This document shows positions 17,595-25,672 of a stretch of 52,922 bases of DNA, piece by piece; within the stretch, counting starts at the first letter, position 1, and every line of letters starts with the position of its first letter. The notes below the pieces were generated by a model, which saw only the letters and a list, made by a program, of their open reading frames with translations, was not told where the DNA came from and did not search any database. The translations under genes were made by a program, and so were the position numbers. This DNA comes from Maccoyibacter sp900556645 (lineage in GTDB: Bacteria; Bacillota; Clostridia; Lachnospirales; Lachnospiraceae), in contig CATWDJ010000012.1 of assembly GCA_958349535.1 (NCBI GenBank), positions 1 through 52,922 on the forward strand, read 5' to 3'.

Positions 17595-18635
17595 CTAGAA
17601 GAGCTTTCGTATATCATTGAACATAATAATTACCATCAATCCCATCAGCAGGCAGATGCCCACAAAATGCACCATGCCCTCTTTGTCCGGATCAATTTCT
17701 TTTCTTCGTATGGCTTCTATGATTAAAAAGACCAGTCTTCCTCCGTCCAAAGCCGGAAGCGGCAGCAAATTCATCACTCCCAGATTGGCAGAAAGCATAA
17801 TCAGCCAGTTCATCATGGAAATAAAAACGGAAAAGGCACTAATTGCCGCACTTTCCTCGTAGGTATCACTGACTCCTTTGACAATCCCCACCGGACCGGA
17901 CAGCTCGTTCAGTCCCACCTGTCCCGTTACCAGCATTTTCAAGCTTTCTACTGTGGAATAAATCCAATAATTTACCTCATGGACACTGTATTTTAAAGTA
18001 TCCAGAATACCGCCCTTCTCCCGCTCCATATTTCCGTAGAAGCCAAAGAGATATCTTCCGCTTTCTTCGTTATACTGTGGAGTTATGGTGGTCTCATACT
18101 GTTTTCCGTCTCTCTCATAGACCACATCAATTGCTTCATTGTTATGGAAGAAGGTGTAGACGCTGACTTCCCGATAGAGATGAATTCTCTTGTTATTCAA
18201 CTTTACAATCTCATCTCCCTCCTGCAAGCCGGCACTTTCCGCCGGATAGCCTTCCATGACACCACTTAAAACCGGTCTGTCATAGCCCACACAGATAACA
18301 ATAATCAATGCTCCCACAAATGCCATAATAAAGTTAAAGACAGGTCCTGCCACCACCACTGAAATCCTTGCCCAGACCGATTTGGAACGGAAGGAATTGC
18401 TTGCATCGCTGTCTCCATCCTCCCCTTCCATCATGCAGGCACCACCAAAAGGCAGCAGCTTAATGGAATATTTGGTTTCTCCCTTTGTAAATCCCACAAT
18501 GGTAGGTCCCAGACCGATACAAAATTCATTCACTCCGATACCGGCTCTCTTTGCCAAAAGGAAATGTCCCAACTCATGGAATAATATAATTGCACTGAAT
18601 ATCAGTATTGCTATGATAATTTTCACTATTTCCAC
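17595..18635 (-). CDS. rseP: Site-2 membrane metalloprotease (RseP/RasP)
   Basis: The 346-residue intramembrane zinc protease cuts transmembrane substrates such as anti-sigma factors and leftover signal peptides. The first membrane helix contains the zinc motif HELGH at 20-24. A PDZ domain occupies roughly residues 120-200 (VMEGYPAESAGLQEGDEIVKLN). The third zinc ligand lies in LPLPALDGGRLVF near 298, within the C-terminal membrane helices. The start overlaps the end of dxr by 10 bases. The gene is part of the conserved uppS-cdsA-dxr-rseP block. Confidence 0.95.
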   Translation of the reverse strand: MEIVKIIIAILIFSAIILFHELGHFLLAKRAGIGVNEFCIGLGPTIVGFTKGETKYSIKLLPFGGACMMEGEDGDSDASNSFRSKSVWARISVVVAGPVFNFIMAFVGALIIVICVGYDRPVLSGVMEGYPAESAGLQEGDEIVKLNNKRIHLYREVSVYTFFHNNEAIDVVYERDGKQYETTITPQYNEESGRYLFGFYGNMEREKGGILDTLKYSVHEVNYWIYSTVESLKMLVTGQVGLNELSGPVGIVKGVSDTYEESAAISAFSVFISMMNWLIMLSANLGVMNLLPLPALDGGRLVFLIIEAIRRKEIDPDKEGMVHFVGICLLMGLMVIIMFNDIRKLF

Positions 18636-19771
18636 CTACTCTCAATGAACTCATAAGTAGCCTGCTCCGTATCCAGAATCTCTTCTAAACTCGGTTGTTC
18701 CCGATATTTTACCTGATTCATGGATTCTGCAATAATTTCCGTAATCTCTAAAAATCCGATTTTTCTATCCAAAAACAAGGCAACTGCCCTTTCATTGGCG
18801 GCGTTGAATACCGTAGGCATATTACCTCCCTGTTTCATTGCCTCCATGGCAAGGGAAAGCCCTTCAAAGGTCTCCGTATCCGGTTTTTCAAAGGTCAGGT
18901 TGGATAACTCATAAAAATCCAGCCGCTTTCCGCTGAGAGGTCTCCGTTTCGGATAATACAATGCATACTGAATCGGAAGCCGCATATCCGGTGTACCAAG
19001 CTGTGCAATCACCGCTCCGTCCTCATATTCCACCATGGAATGAATGACGCTCTGAGGATGTACTACCACCTGTATCTGCTCCGGCTCCACATCAAAGAGC
19101 CACTTTGCCTCCATAACCTCCAGACCTTTGTTTACCAAAGTCGCGGAATCAATGGTTATCTTTCTTCCCATGCTCCAGTTTGGATGCTTCAACGCATCCT
19201 CCACCTGCATATTCATAAGTTCCTGCCGCTTTTTCCCCCGGAAAGGTCCACCGGAGGCGGTCAGTAGAATCTTAGCTATCCGATTTCCCTCTTCTCCGTT
19301 TAAGGATTGGAAAATGGCACTGTGTTCACTGTCCACCGGAAGTATAGATACGTCGCATTCCTTTGCCAGCGGCATAATCAGATGACCTGCCGTTACCAAG
19401 GTCTCCTTGTTGGCTAAAGCGATATTTTTTCCTGCCTTTATGGCTGCCACCGTAGGCCGAAGTCCCAACATTCCCACGATTGCCGTAACCAGAATCTCTG
19501 CCTCTCCCTCTGTGGATACAGCAATCAAGCCTTCCATGCCGCTGTATACATCCACATCCAAATCCCGGATACGGGTTCGTAGCTCCTGGGCATGCTTTTC
19601 ATCCCAGACTGCCGCCAACTTTGGCTGAAACTCCCGAATCTGCTTCTCCAACAACCCAATATTGCTGCCTGCCGCCAATGCGGTAACCTTTATATCTCCC
19701 TGTTCTCTCACAATGTCCAGTGTCTGGGTTCCTATGGAACCCGTAGAACCTAAAATTGCTATTTTTTTCAT
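18626..19771 (-). CDS. dxr: 1-deoxy-D-xylulose 5-phosphate reductoisomerase
   Basis: The 381-residue NADPH-dependent enzyme is the committed step of the MEP pathway. It has the dinucleotide-binding ILGSTGSIGTQTLDIV at the N-terminus, ALANKETLVTAG, the metal and substrate loop PVDSEHSAIFQ near 150, HPNWSMGRKITIDSATLVNKGLE and the C-terminal helical domain with FNAANE. All key motifs are present. It lies 12 bases after cdsA and overlaps rseP, within one co-transcribed envelope and isoprenoid block. Confidence 0.97.
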   Translation of the reverse strand: MKKIAILGSTGSIGTQTLDIVREQGDIKVTALAAGSNIGLLEKQIREFQPKLAAVWDEKHAQELRTRIRDLDVDVYSGMEGLIAVSTEGEAEILVTAIVGMLGLRPTVAAIKAGKNIALANKETLVTAGHLIMPLAKECDVSILPVDSEHSAIFQSLNGEEGNRIAKILLTASGGPFRGKKRQELMNMQVEDALKHPNWSMGRKITIDSATLVNKGLEVMEAKWLFDVEPEQIQVVVHPQSVIHSMVEYEDGAVIAQLGTPDMRLPIQYALYYPKRRPLSGKRLDFYELSNLTFEKPDTETFEGLSLAMEAMKQGGNMPTVFNAANERAVALFLDRKIGFLEITEIIAESMNQVKYREQPSLEEILDTEQATYEFIESRWK

Positions 19772-19783
19772 ACAAACCTCTGT

Positions 19784-20587
19784 TTATTTTATAAAATATA
19801 CCGCCAGATAATAGATAATCGGTGCTGTAAATATCACGCTGTCAAAACGATCCAAAATTCCGCCGTGTCCCGGTATCAGTTTTCCGTAATCTTTAATGTC
19901 ATAGTTTCTCTTGATGGCAGATGCCGTCAAATCTCCCACCATGGAAATCAGAGCTCCCACTGCACAGATTCCTGCCATAAACCAGATCGTGGTATTGTCG
20001 ATTCCCATTGCATTTTTAAATACAAAACCGTAAATAATTGCCAGAAGTGCCGCTCCCACAACACCGCCAACGGCTCCCTCAATGGATTTTTTCGGACTGA
20101 GCTTCGGTGCCATCTTATGTTTTCCAAACAGAACCCCCACACAGTAGGCACAGGTATCACATCCCCATGAACAAAGGAAAATCAGCCAAACCGTATAGGC
20201 TCCCATTGCCAGCATTCTGGTCTGGTATACAAAGGATAACATCACTGCCACATAAAAGACTCCGAAAAACGCCGCCAGCATCTGTTCTGTCCGATAGTTT
20301 GGATAAGAAAATACATAGACAAACATCAATAATACCAGTACTCCCAATACAAACATCATCATGTCCGGTATGAAATCAAAATAAAGATTCAAATAATAGA
20401 TGACTGCCGCCAGATATCCCACAAAACCTGCCGGCTTTTTCTCTATTTCAAAAATCCGGTATAATTCAAACATTCCTATCAGTGATATGATTCCCAATCC
20501 TGCCAAAAGTATATTTCCACCGGTAATAATCAGTAACAGTGCTATTGCAACCAGTACAATTCCACTGATTAATCGTGTCTTAAACAT
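19784..20587 (-). CDS. cdsA: Phosphatidate cytidylyltransferase
   Basis: The 267-residue integral membrane enzyme makes CDP-diacylglycerol, the precursor of anionic phospholipids. It has about seven or eight hydrophobic segments. The family signature lies in the C-terminal third: LSPKKSIEGAVGG, then SAIKRNYDIKDYGKLIPGHGG and the following DRFDS. Start and stop overlap by one base with uppS (TAATG), so translation is coupled. Confidence 0.95.
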   Translation of the reverse strand: MFKTRLISGIVLVAIALLLIITGGNILLAGLGIISLIGMFELYRIFEIEKKPAGFVGYLAAVIYYLNLYFDFIPDMMMFVLGVLVLLMFVYVFSYPNYRTEQMLAAFFGVFYVAVMLSFVYQTRMLAMGAYTVWLIFLCSWGCDTCAYCVGVLFGKHKMAPKLSPKKSIEGAVGGVVGAALLAIIYGFVFKNAMGIDNTTIWFMAGICAVGALISMVGDLTASAIKRNYDIKDYGKLIPGHGGILDRFDSVIFTAPIIYYLAVYFIK

Positions 20588-21297
20588 TATGCTTCCTCCT
20601 TTACGCCGCCATACCGTCTGTCTCGTTTATTGTAGGCTTCAATGGCTTTTTCCAATTCCTCCTTGGAAAATTCCGGCCATGGAATGTCCGTAAAATAAAA
20701 TTCACTGTAAGCCAGCTGCCACAGCAGATAATTGGAAAGCCGTTGCTCTCCGCTGGTACGGATTAACAAATCCGGGTCAGGGATTCCCTTCGTGTCCAAA
20801 TATCCCTCAAAGACCTCTTCTGTCATTTCCTGGGCGGTCAGTTTGCCCTCGTCATGGTCTTTTACCATTTTACGAATGGCACGTATCATCTCATCCCTGC
20901 TTCCATAGTTCAAAGCAATCTGAAGATTCAGCCCGGTATTTTCCTTTGTGGCCTCTTCTAATTCTATGATTTTCTTCTGGAAATCTTCCTCTAACTTTGA
21001 AATATCTCCTAAAACCCGCACCCGCATATTATTGCTGTTGGCTCTCTTTAAACAGGTCTTTAAGTAATTTTTCAAGAGCTTCATCAGTGCTTCCACTTCA
21101 TTTGCCGGACGGTTCCAGTTCTCCGTGGAAAAGGCATAAAGCGTCAGATATTTCACTCCTATATTATAGGCATCCTCACAGATGACTTCCACCGTTTTTG
21201 CTCCCACTGTATGTCCATAGTTTCTAGGCATACCTTTACTTTTTGCCCAGCGTCCATTACCGTCCAGAATGATTGCTATATGTTCCGGTACCTTCAT
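20587..21297 (-). CDS. uppS: Undecaprenyl (cis-polyprenyl) diphosphate synthase
   Basis: The 236-residue cis-prenyltransferase builds the C55 lipid carrier used for peptidoglycan and teichoic acid synthesis. It carries the active-site DGNGRWAKSKGM at the N-terminus, YAFSTENWNRP near 75 and the C-terminal RTSGEQRLSNYLLWQLAYSE. The ATG at 21297 is chosen because GAGGAGA lies 4-5 bases upstream; the longer frame (21315) would include that ribosome-binding site. It is the first gene after the frr terminator and probably has its own weak promoter in 21298-21360, though I find no good match to consensus. Confidence 0.95.
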   Translation of the reverse strand: MKVPEHIAIILDGNGRWAKSKGMPRNYGHTVGAKTVEVICEDAYNIGVKYLTLYAFSTENWNRPANEVEALMKLLKNYLKTCLKRANSNNMRVRVLGDISKLEEDFQKKIIELEEATKENTGLNLQIALNYGSRDEMIRAIRKMVKDHDEGKLTAQEMTEEVFEGYLDTKGIPDPDLLIRTSGEQRLSNYLLWQLAYSEFYFTDIPWPEFSKEELEKAIEAYNKRDRRYGGVKEEA

Positions 21298-21360
21298 AGT
21301 TCTCCTCTCTTCCAAAACCTTTTATGATACAGAAAATCTTGCTGAAATTTCCCATATGAT

Positions 21361-21393
21361 AAAAAAAGGGACACGGCGATATCGCTATGTCCC
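21361..21393 (-). terminator. Rho-independent terminator after frr
   Basis: On the minus strand GGGACA ... TGTCCC encloses a second palindrome, GCGATATCGC (21376-21385), giving one long hairpin followed by seven T (21367-21361). This is the clearest separation between the pda-bactofilin-pyrH-frr unit and the uppS unit. Confidence 0.88.
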
Positions 21394-21410
21394 CATGTAT
21401 TCCAAATATC

Positions 21411-21965
21411 TTATACAGTAAGAATTTCTTTGGATTTTTCTTCGATGGCTTTGTCTATCTCTGCTATATATTTGTCTGTCATCTTCTGTGCCTGATCCTC
21501 TAAATCCTTTACCTCGTCCTCTGAAATATCGGAAGATTTACCCAGTTTTTTCAAAGAATCATTGGCATCACGACGGATATTACGAACTGCCACCTTGGCA
21601 TTTTCTCCTTTTTTCTTAACATCCTTTGCCAATTCTTTTCTGCGTTCCTCTGTCAGTTCCGGGAATACCAGACGAATCACTTTTCCGTCATTGGTTGGGT
21701 TGATACCCAAATCAGACATGATGATTGCCTTTTCAATATCCTTTACCAGACTCTGCTCCCAAGGCTGAATCTGAATCATTCTCGGTTCCGGCACACTAAC
21801 ATTTGCAACCTGCTGCAAAGCGGTTGGAGTTCCGTAATAATCTACTTTAATTTTATCCAATACATGTGGGTTCGCACGTCCTGCACGAATGGTTCCCAGC
21901 TCTTCGATTAAATTCTTGTATGACTTCTGCATTTTCTCGTCATATTGAGCTAATCTCTCGTCCAT
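21411..21965 (-). CDS. frr: Ribosome recycling factor
   Basis: The 184-residue protein splits post-termination ribosomes together with EF-G. The sequence is typical throughout: a three-helix bundle with GRANPHVLDKIKVDYYGTPTALQQVANVSVPEPRMIQIQPWE and LTEERRKELAK. AGGAGG precedes the ATG. It follows pyrH by 17 bases, as in most bacteria, and ends at a strong terminator. Confidence 0.97.
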   Translation of the reverse strand: MDERLAQYDEKMQKSYKNLIEELGTIRAGRANPHVLDKIKVDYYGTPTALQQVANVSVPEPRMIQIQPWEQSLVKDIEKAIIMSDLGINPTNDGKVIRLVFPELTEERRKELAKDVKKKGENAKVAVRNIRRDANDSLKKLGKSSDISEDEVKDLEDQAQKMTDKYIAEIDKAIEEKSKEILTV

Positions 21966-21982
21966 TTTCCAATCCTCCTATA

Positions 21983-22678
21983 TTAAACGGTCACAACCGT
22001 TCCGTTAAAATCTCCGCTCATGGCTTTTACGATACTGTTTTCCTCTTCCAAGGCGAACACATACATCGGCATCTTGTTTTCCATACACATAATGGAAGCC
22101 GTCAAATCAACTACTGCCAGCTGCTTATCAATAACCTCCCGAATAGATACCTCATCATAACGTTTCGCATCAGGATTTGATTTCGGATCGCTGTCATAAA
22201 CGCCGTCAATGGCTTTCGCCAACAGAATACGGTCTGCCTCTATTTCAATGGCACGCAATACCGTTGCCGTATCTGTGGAAAAATATGGATGTCCGGTTCC
22301 TCCGGCAAAAAATACCACCATATTGTGTTCAAAATACTTGTTTGCACGGTCTTTAGAAAACAATTTTGTAAAAGAACCGCATTCAAATGGGGTAAGCACC
22401 TGTGTTTTCATTCCCACAGAGCGGAAAATCTCTGACACATAAATGCAATTCATAACAGTTGCCAGCATTCCTATCTGGTCTGCCTTGGTACGGTCAATGT
22501 TCTCGCTGGTACGTCCTCTCCAGAAGTTACCGCCTCCGATAACGACTCCCACCTGAACACCGTCATCCACTAATTGTTTTACCTGTTTTGCAACTCTTGT
22601 TACTGTTGCTTCATCAAATCCGGTATGTTTTTCTCCGGCTAATGCTTCGCCGCTGAGTTTTAATAATACTCTCTTCAT
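21983..22678 (-). CDS. pyrH: UMP kinase
   Basis: The 231-residue amino-acid-kinase-fold enzyme phosphorylates UMP to UDP. Visible features are LKLSGEALAG at the start, VVIGGGNFWRGR near 46-57, DQIGMLATVMN, and the ATP-site region DGVYDSDPKSNPDAKRYDEV. It is separated from tsf, its usual upstream neighbour, by three inserted genes (DUF2935, deacetylase, bactofilin), and starts 12 bases after the bactofilin gene. Confidence 0.97.
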   Translation of the reverse strand: MKRVLLKLSGEALAGEKHTGFDEATVTRVAKQVKQLVDDGVQVGVVIGGGNFWRGRTSENIDRTKADQIGMLATVMNCIYVSEIFRSVGMKTQVLTPFECGSFTKLFSKDRANKYFEHNMVVFFAGGTGHPYFSTDTATVLRAIEIEADRILLAKAIDGVYDSDPKSNPDAKRYDEVSIREVIDKQLAVVDLTASIMCMENKMPMYVFALEEENSIVKAMSGDFNGTVVTV

Positions 22679-22690
22679 CTCCGACTCCTA

Positions 22691-23536
22691 TTATTTTGTT
22701 CCAAAAAGACTTTCCACATCAATATCTGAATAGCACTGTGAACAGAAACCTTCGATTACCGCTCCGTTGTTAATCTGTACAGAACGGGATTTGATGTTAC
22801 CCATAACTACTGCAGAAGTGTCTACAACTACCGGTCCCTGTACATCAATATCGCCTTTGATTGCTCCTGCAATAACTGCAGAGGTCGCTGTGATATTTCC
22901 AACAATTACAGAACCCAATCCGATTTTAACGGTTCCTGTGGTAGTAACTTCTCCCTCTAACTTTGCATTATCTGCAAAGAACTCTGCAGATGCGGTATTT
23001 CCTTTAATTTCTCCTGTAACGGTAAGCTTTCCGTTGCACTGTACATCACCTACCACTGTTCCTCTCAAATCAATGGAACCATTGGACTGGATATTACCGT
23101 TTAAGCTTGTTCCCTCTGTAATTACGGTTACTTCATCTGTTGCCTGCGGAACTGTAGGATTCACAACCGGTACCTCCTGTCTTACCGGAACAGCCTCTTC
23201 CTGCGGCATTACCGGCTCTAAATTCTCTGTTGGCATATTGCTAACTGGTGTTTCTGTCTCCATACTCATGAATGGTTCCTCCTTGGTTGTATTATAATTT
23301 TCTTCTTCTGATTTGATTTCAGTCTCTTCTACCGGAATCTCTTTTTCTTCCGGTGCTACCACAGACTCTAAAAGTCCGTCCAGTTTGGAAAGCTCGGATT
23401 CTACATCCAATTCCCCTTCCAATGTGTTTACGACTAAATCATCTTCTGTTTCTTCTTCCTCCAGAATATCATCTCCCGGCATTAATTCTTTCATTGCCTG
23501 TGATGCATCTTCTTTGAATTCTTTAAAAAAGCCCAT
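22691..23536 (-). CDS. Bactofilin (polymer-forming cytoskeletal protein)
   Basis: This is a 281-residue protein. The first 120 or so residues are acidic and probably disordered, rich in Glu, Val and Pro. A bactofilin domain (about 125-260) follows, with short repeating beta-helix turns such as GNIQSNGSIDLRGTVVGDVQCNGKL and IVGNITATSAVIAGAIKGDIDVQGPVVV. The tail ends with two cysteines (FCSQC) and DVESLFG. Bactofilins form non-polar filaments that localise cell-wall enzymes. The ATG at 23536 is chosen because GGAGG lies directly upstream; the longest frame would translate that ribosome-binding site. It lies 14 bases after a membrane-anchored deacetylase, so the pair may act together at a particular place on the wall. 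Confidence 0.88.
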   Translation of the reverse strand: MGFFKEFKEDASQAMKELMPGDDILEEEETEDDLVVNTLEGELDVESELSKLDGLLESVVAPEEKEIPVEETEIKSEEENYNTTKEEPFMSMETETPVSNMPTENLEPVMPQEEAVPVRQEVPVVNPTVPQATDEVTVITEGTSLNGNIQSNGSIDLRGTVVGDVQCNGKLTVTGEIKGNTASAEFFADNAKLEGEVTTTGTVKIGLGSVIVGNITATSAVIAGAIKGDIDVQGPVVVDTSAVVMGNIKSRSVQINNGAVIEGFCSQCYSDIDVESLFGTK

Positions 23537-23550
23537 ATTACCCTCCATCT

Positions 23551-24513
23551 TTATTGTGCATTATCGTCGATACGAACGTGCTGTATCGGTGTTGTATCCT
23601 CGTCAATCGGAAGTATCTCCGCTCCGGCAGACTGTAATTGCTCAATCAGAGCCGCCAAACTGTCCACGGTAGTTGTCTTGGATGTGGCATCATGTAAAAG
23701 TACTACGGATGTCTTGTATTTTGTCACATCGCCCATGACATTCTGTATCAATTCGTCTGTGGTATATGCCTGCGAAGTGGCATCTCCACTGGAAACATTC
23801 CAATCGAAGTATGTAACTCCCTGCTGGTTCAGATAGGAAATAAATTCTCTCATATCCAGATTGCTGACCTTATTGCTGCTACCACCCGGAAATCTATAAT
23901 ATTTACAATCCACACCGGTTACCTGATACAGGTAATCATGTAATTGATTGAAATCCGCTTCAAAGGCCTCTCTCGATTCATAGATTGCAGAATACTTATG
24001 GGAATAAGAATGCATACCCAGCGTATGACCTTCCTCCACAATCCGTTTGTACAATGCCTGTGACTCTTCGTCAGTCTTTCCTGTCACAAAAAAGGTTGCC
24101 TTTACACCATACTCATCCAGAATATCTAAAATCCGCTCGGTATTCTTACTCGGACCATCATCAAAAGTTAAATATACCTTTAACTGTTCTCCTTCTTCCG
24201 CCAGATTATCTGTACTCTGATCTGCTTCTGCTTCTCCTTGTTGCTGAGCATTTGTATTATATTCTTCTTTTGTATCTCCCTGAGGCGAATTCTGTTTGAC
24301 TATATTATCTACCTGTTCTACCTGTGGAAGATTTCCCACAAGTTCCTTCAAGGTATGCTCTAATTTCAGGACTCGCACAAACAAAGTAACACACAAAATC
24401 ATGGATATTATCATCCATACTCCAATGATTACTACAATGCTGTTCTTTATCCTGTTTACCCTCTTCCGCCTGTCGTGTGTCTGCTTTAGGGTGTTTTCTG
24501 ATTTATCTGACAT
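23551..24513 (-). CDS. Membrane-anchored polysaccharide (peptidoglycan) deacetylase
   Basis: This 320-residue protein has a basic cytoplasmic start, a single membrane helix (about 25-48), an acidic, Gln-rich linker (60-110) and a NodB domain. Catalytic motifs are complete: TFDDGPS at 116-122 (metal and base Asp), HSYSH at 168-172 (metal histidines), RFPGGS at 207-212 and LLHD with His274. It should remove acetyl groups from peptidoglycan N-acetylglucosamine or N-acetylmuramate outside the membrane, though the exact sugar cannot be told. It is first in a unit with bactofilin, pyrH and frr, and has a possible extended -10 promoter upstream. Confidence 0.9.
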   Translation of the reverse strand: MSDKSENTLKQTHDRRKRVNRIKNSIVVIIGVWMIISMILCVTLFVRVLKLEHTLKELVGNLPQVEQVDNIVKQNSPQGDTKEEYNTNAQQQGEAEADQSTDNLAEEGEQLKVYLTFDDGPSKNTERILDILDEYGVKATFFVTGKTDEESQALYKRIVEEGHTLGMHSYSHKYSAIYESREAFEADFNQLHDYLYQVTGVDCKYYRFPGGSSNKVSNLDMREFISYLNQQGVTYFDWNVSSGDATSQAYTTDELIQNVMGDVTKYKTSVVLLHDATSKTTTVDSLAALIEQLQSAGAEILPIDEDTTPIQHVRIDDNAQ

Positions 24514-24558
24514 GTAATGCTCCCATAACTGTTTATAAACTCTTTCTTATTGTAACAC

Positions 24559-24567
24559 ATTTTATCA
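24559..24567 (-). promoter_or_regulatory. Possible extended -10 promoter for the deacetylase gene
   Basis: TGATAAAAT on the minus strand fits an extended -10 (TGnTAnAAT), about 45 bases before the start codon. There is no good -35, and a second box, TACAAT (24554-24549), is also possible. A promoter is expected in the 24514-24646 gap because the genes on either side are unrelated. Confidence 0.35.
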
Positions 24568-24578
24568 CAAAAGAAATG

Positions 24579-24610
24579 AAAAAAATTAAATTAATTTGAA
24601 TAATTTTTTT
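24579..24610. repeat. A/T-only perfect inverted repeat, possible weak terminator
   Basis: AAAAAAATTA (24579-24588) and TAATTTTTTT (24601-24610) are perfect 10-base inverse copies around a 12-base loop. For transcripts of the DUF2935 gene the hairpin ends in seven U, but it has no G-C pair, so termination would be weak. No other terminator is visible after that gene. Confidence 0.4.
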
Positions 24611-24646
24611 GAATTGTTTTTTTAATTTTCAGACTTTTTTATGAAT

Positions 24647-25555
24647 CTATTCCTCACACTCGGTTTCCAGTAACCGCAGATAATGATTGGCTTCTCTCAA
24701 AACATGGTCTGCCAGCAACGGCAGAATCAATCCAGCTATCTCACATTCCGTAATTCCTTTTGTTCCTGCCGCTTTGAAATCCCGATATTTTTCTGTTGTC
24801 TGAAGGATTCTGGCAGTGAGATCCTTCGTTACCTCACAGTCTTTTTCCCTTGCCTGCTCCAACAGTTCTTTGTAATCCTCGGCAAATCCGTCTGCTGTCA
24901 TAATCAGTTCCTCTTCCGTAGGGTCTAAAAGTCCACGGATGAACAGTGCATGCTCCATCATAATCTGATTCCAGAACCGTTCCATCCACAGCATATCTCT
25001 ATTGCTGATATTTCCTGTTCTCTCCAACTCCATTAACATTCCACGGTATAATCTGGCTTCCCGCAGGATATGCTCGATTAAAAGCTGGTAATTAAAGGTG
25101 AACAGACGACATTCCATCATATTCCGCAAAATATTTTCTTTGAATGCAATCAATCCGTTTACCAGCCGCAAAGCTCTCTGGTTCAAATTGCGTATTCTTC
25201 TTATGGCAATACGTTCTCTTCCACAATCTCTTCCTGTTCTTAAATTTTTCTCCGCCATTGTGATTTCGCTGTCAATTTCTATCCCTGTCAAAAAACTGGT
25301 TCTTCGCTCTGCTCCCAAGGTGAATTCTGTCACAATCTCCCCGGATTCTAACACACTTCTTCCGATTCGATTTTGACTTATCTCTACAACCTCACAGAGA
25401 AATTCCTCAAATTCCTTTCGGAACCAATCTGCCTTGCGTATATAATCCTCATTCTTTGCCGGAAATCCTGCTAAAAGGAACAGGGAATGTTCCTTCATAA
25501 TTCTTCCGAAAAATAAATGGGTTTCTAATGACAACGATACATAATTTCCTCTCAT
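24647..25555 (-). CDS. DUF2935 protein (two four-helix bundles)
   Basis: This 302-residue, all-helical protein has two similar halves. The first starts ETHLFFGRIMKEHSLFL and the second includes MERFWNQIMMEHALFIRGL. The E..F..(L/I)M.EH.LF pattern, with repeated His and Glu, is typical of DUF2935, whose structures show two four-helix bundles with metal-binding sites. The biochemical role is unknown. It is expected to be cytoplasmic, with no signal peptide. AAGGT precedes the ATG. It lies between the tsf terminator and the deacetylase unit and seems to be a single-gene unit. A perfect GTATTC-AG-GAATAC dyad upstream may control it. Confidence 0.85.
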   Translation of the reverse strand: MRGNYVSLSLETHLFFGRIMKEHSLFLLAGFPAKNEDYIRKADWFRKEFEEFLCEVVEISQNRIGRSVLESGEIVTEFTLGAERRTSFLTGIEIDSEITMAEKNLRTGRDCGRERIAIRRIRNLNQRALRLVNGLIAFKENILRNMMECRLFTFNYQLLIEHILREARLYRGMLMELERTGNISNRDMLWMERFWNQIMMEHALFIRGLLDPTEEELIMTADGFAEDYKELLEQAREKDCEVTKDLTARILQTTEKYRDFKAAGTKGITECEIAGLILPLLADHVLREANHYLRLLETECEE

Positions 25556-25589
25556 AATGCATACCTTAATAATTATTTTCTTTATTAAT

Positions 25590-25603
25590 GTATTCAGGAA
25601 TAC
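25590..25603. promoter_or_regulatory. Short dyad upstream of the DUF2935 gene
   Basis: GTATTC-AG-GAATAC is a perfect 6-bp inverted repeat, 35 bases before the DUF2935 start codon and next to the T-tract of the tsf terminator. It could be an operator, but it is short enough to occur by chance. Confidence 0.25.
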
Positions 25604-25646
25604 AAAAAAAGCCCCAAAAAGGATTCAAAAGAATCCCTTTTAGAGC
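25604..25646 (-). terminator. Rho-independent terminator after tsf
   Basis: On the minus strand a 16-position stem closes on a TTTT loop: a perfect inner GGGATTC/GAATCC part, then an A/T part, then GC-closing bases with three mismatches. Seven T follow (25610-25604). It lies 26 bases after the tsf stop codon. Confidence 0.85.
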
Positions 25647-25672
25647 TTTTGCAAACACATTTATTGGGAAAA

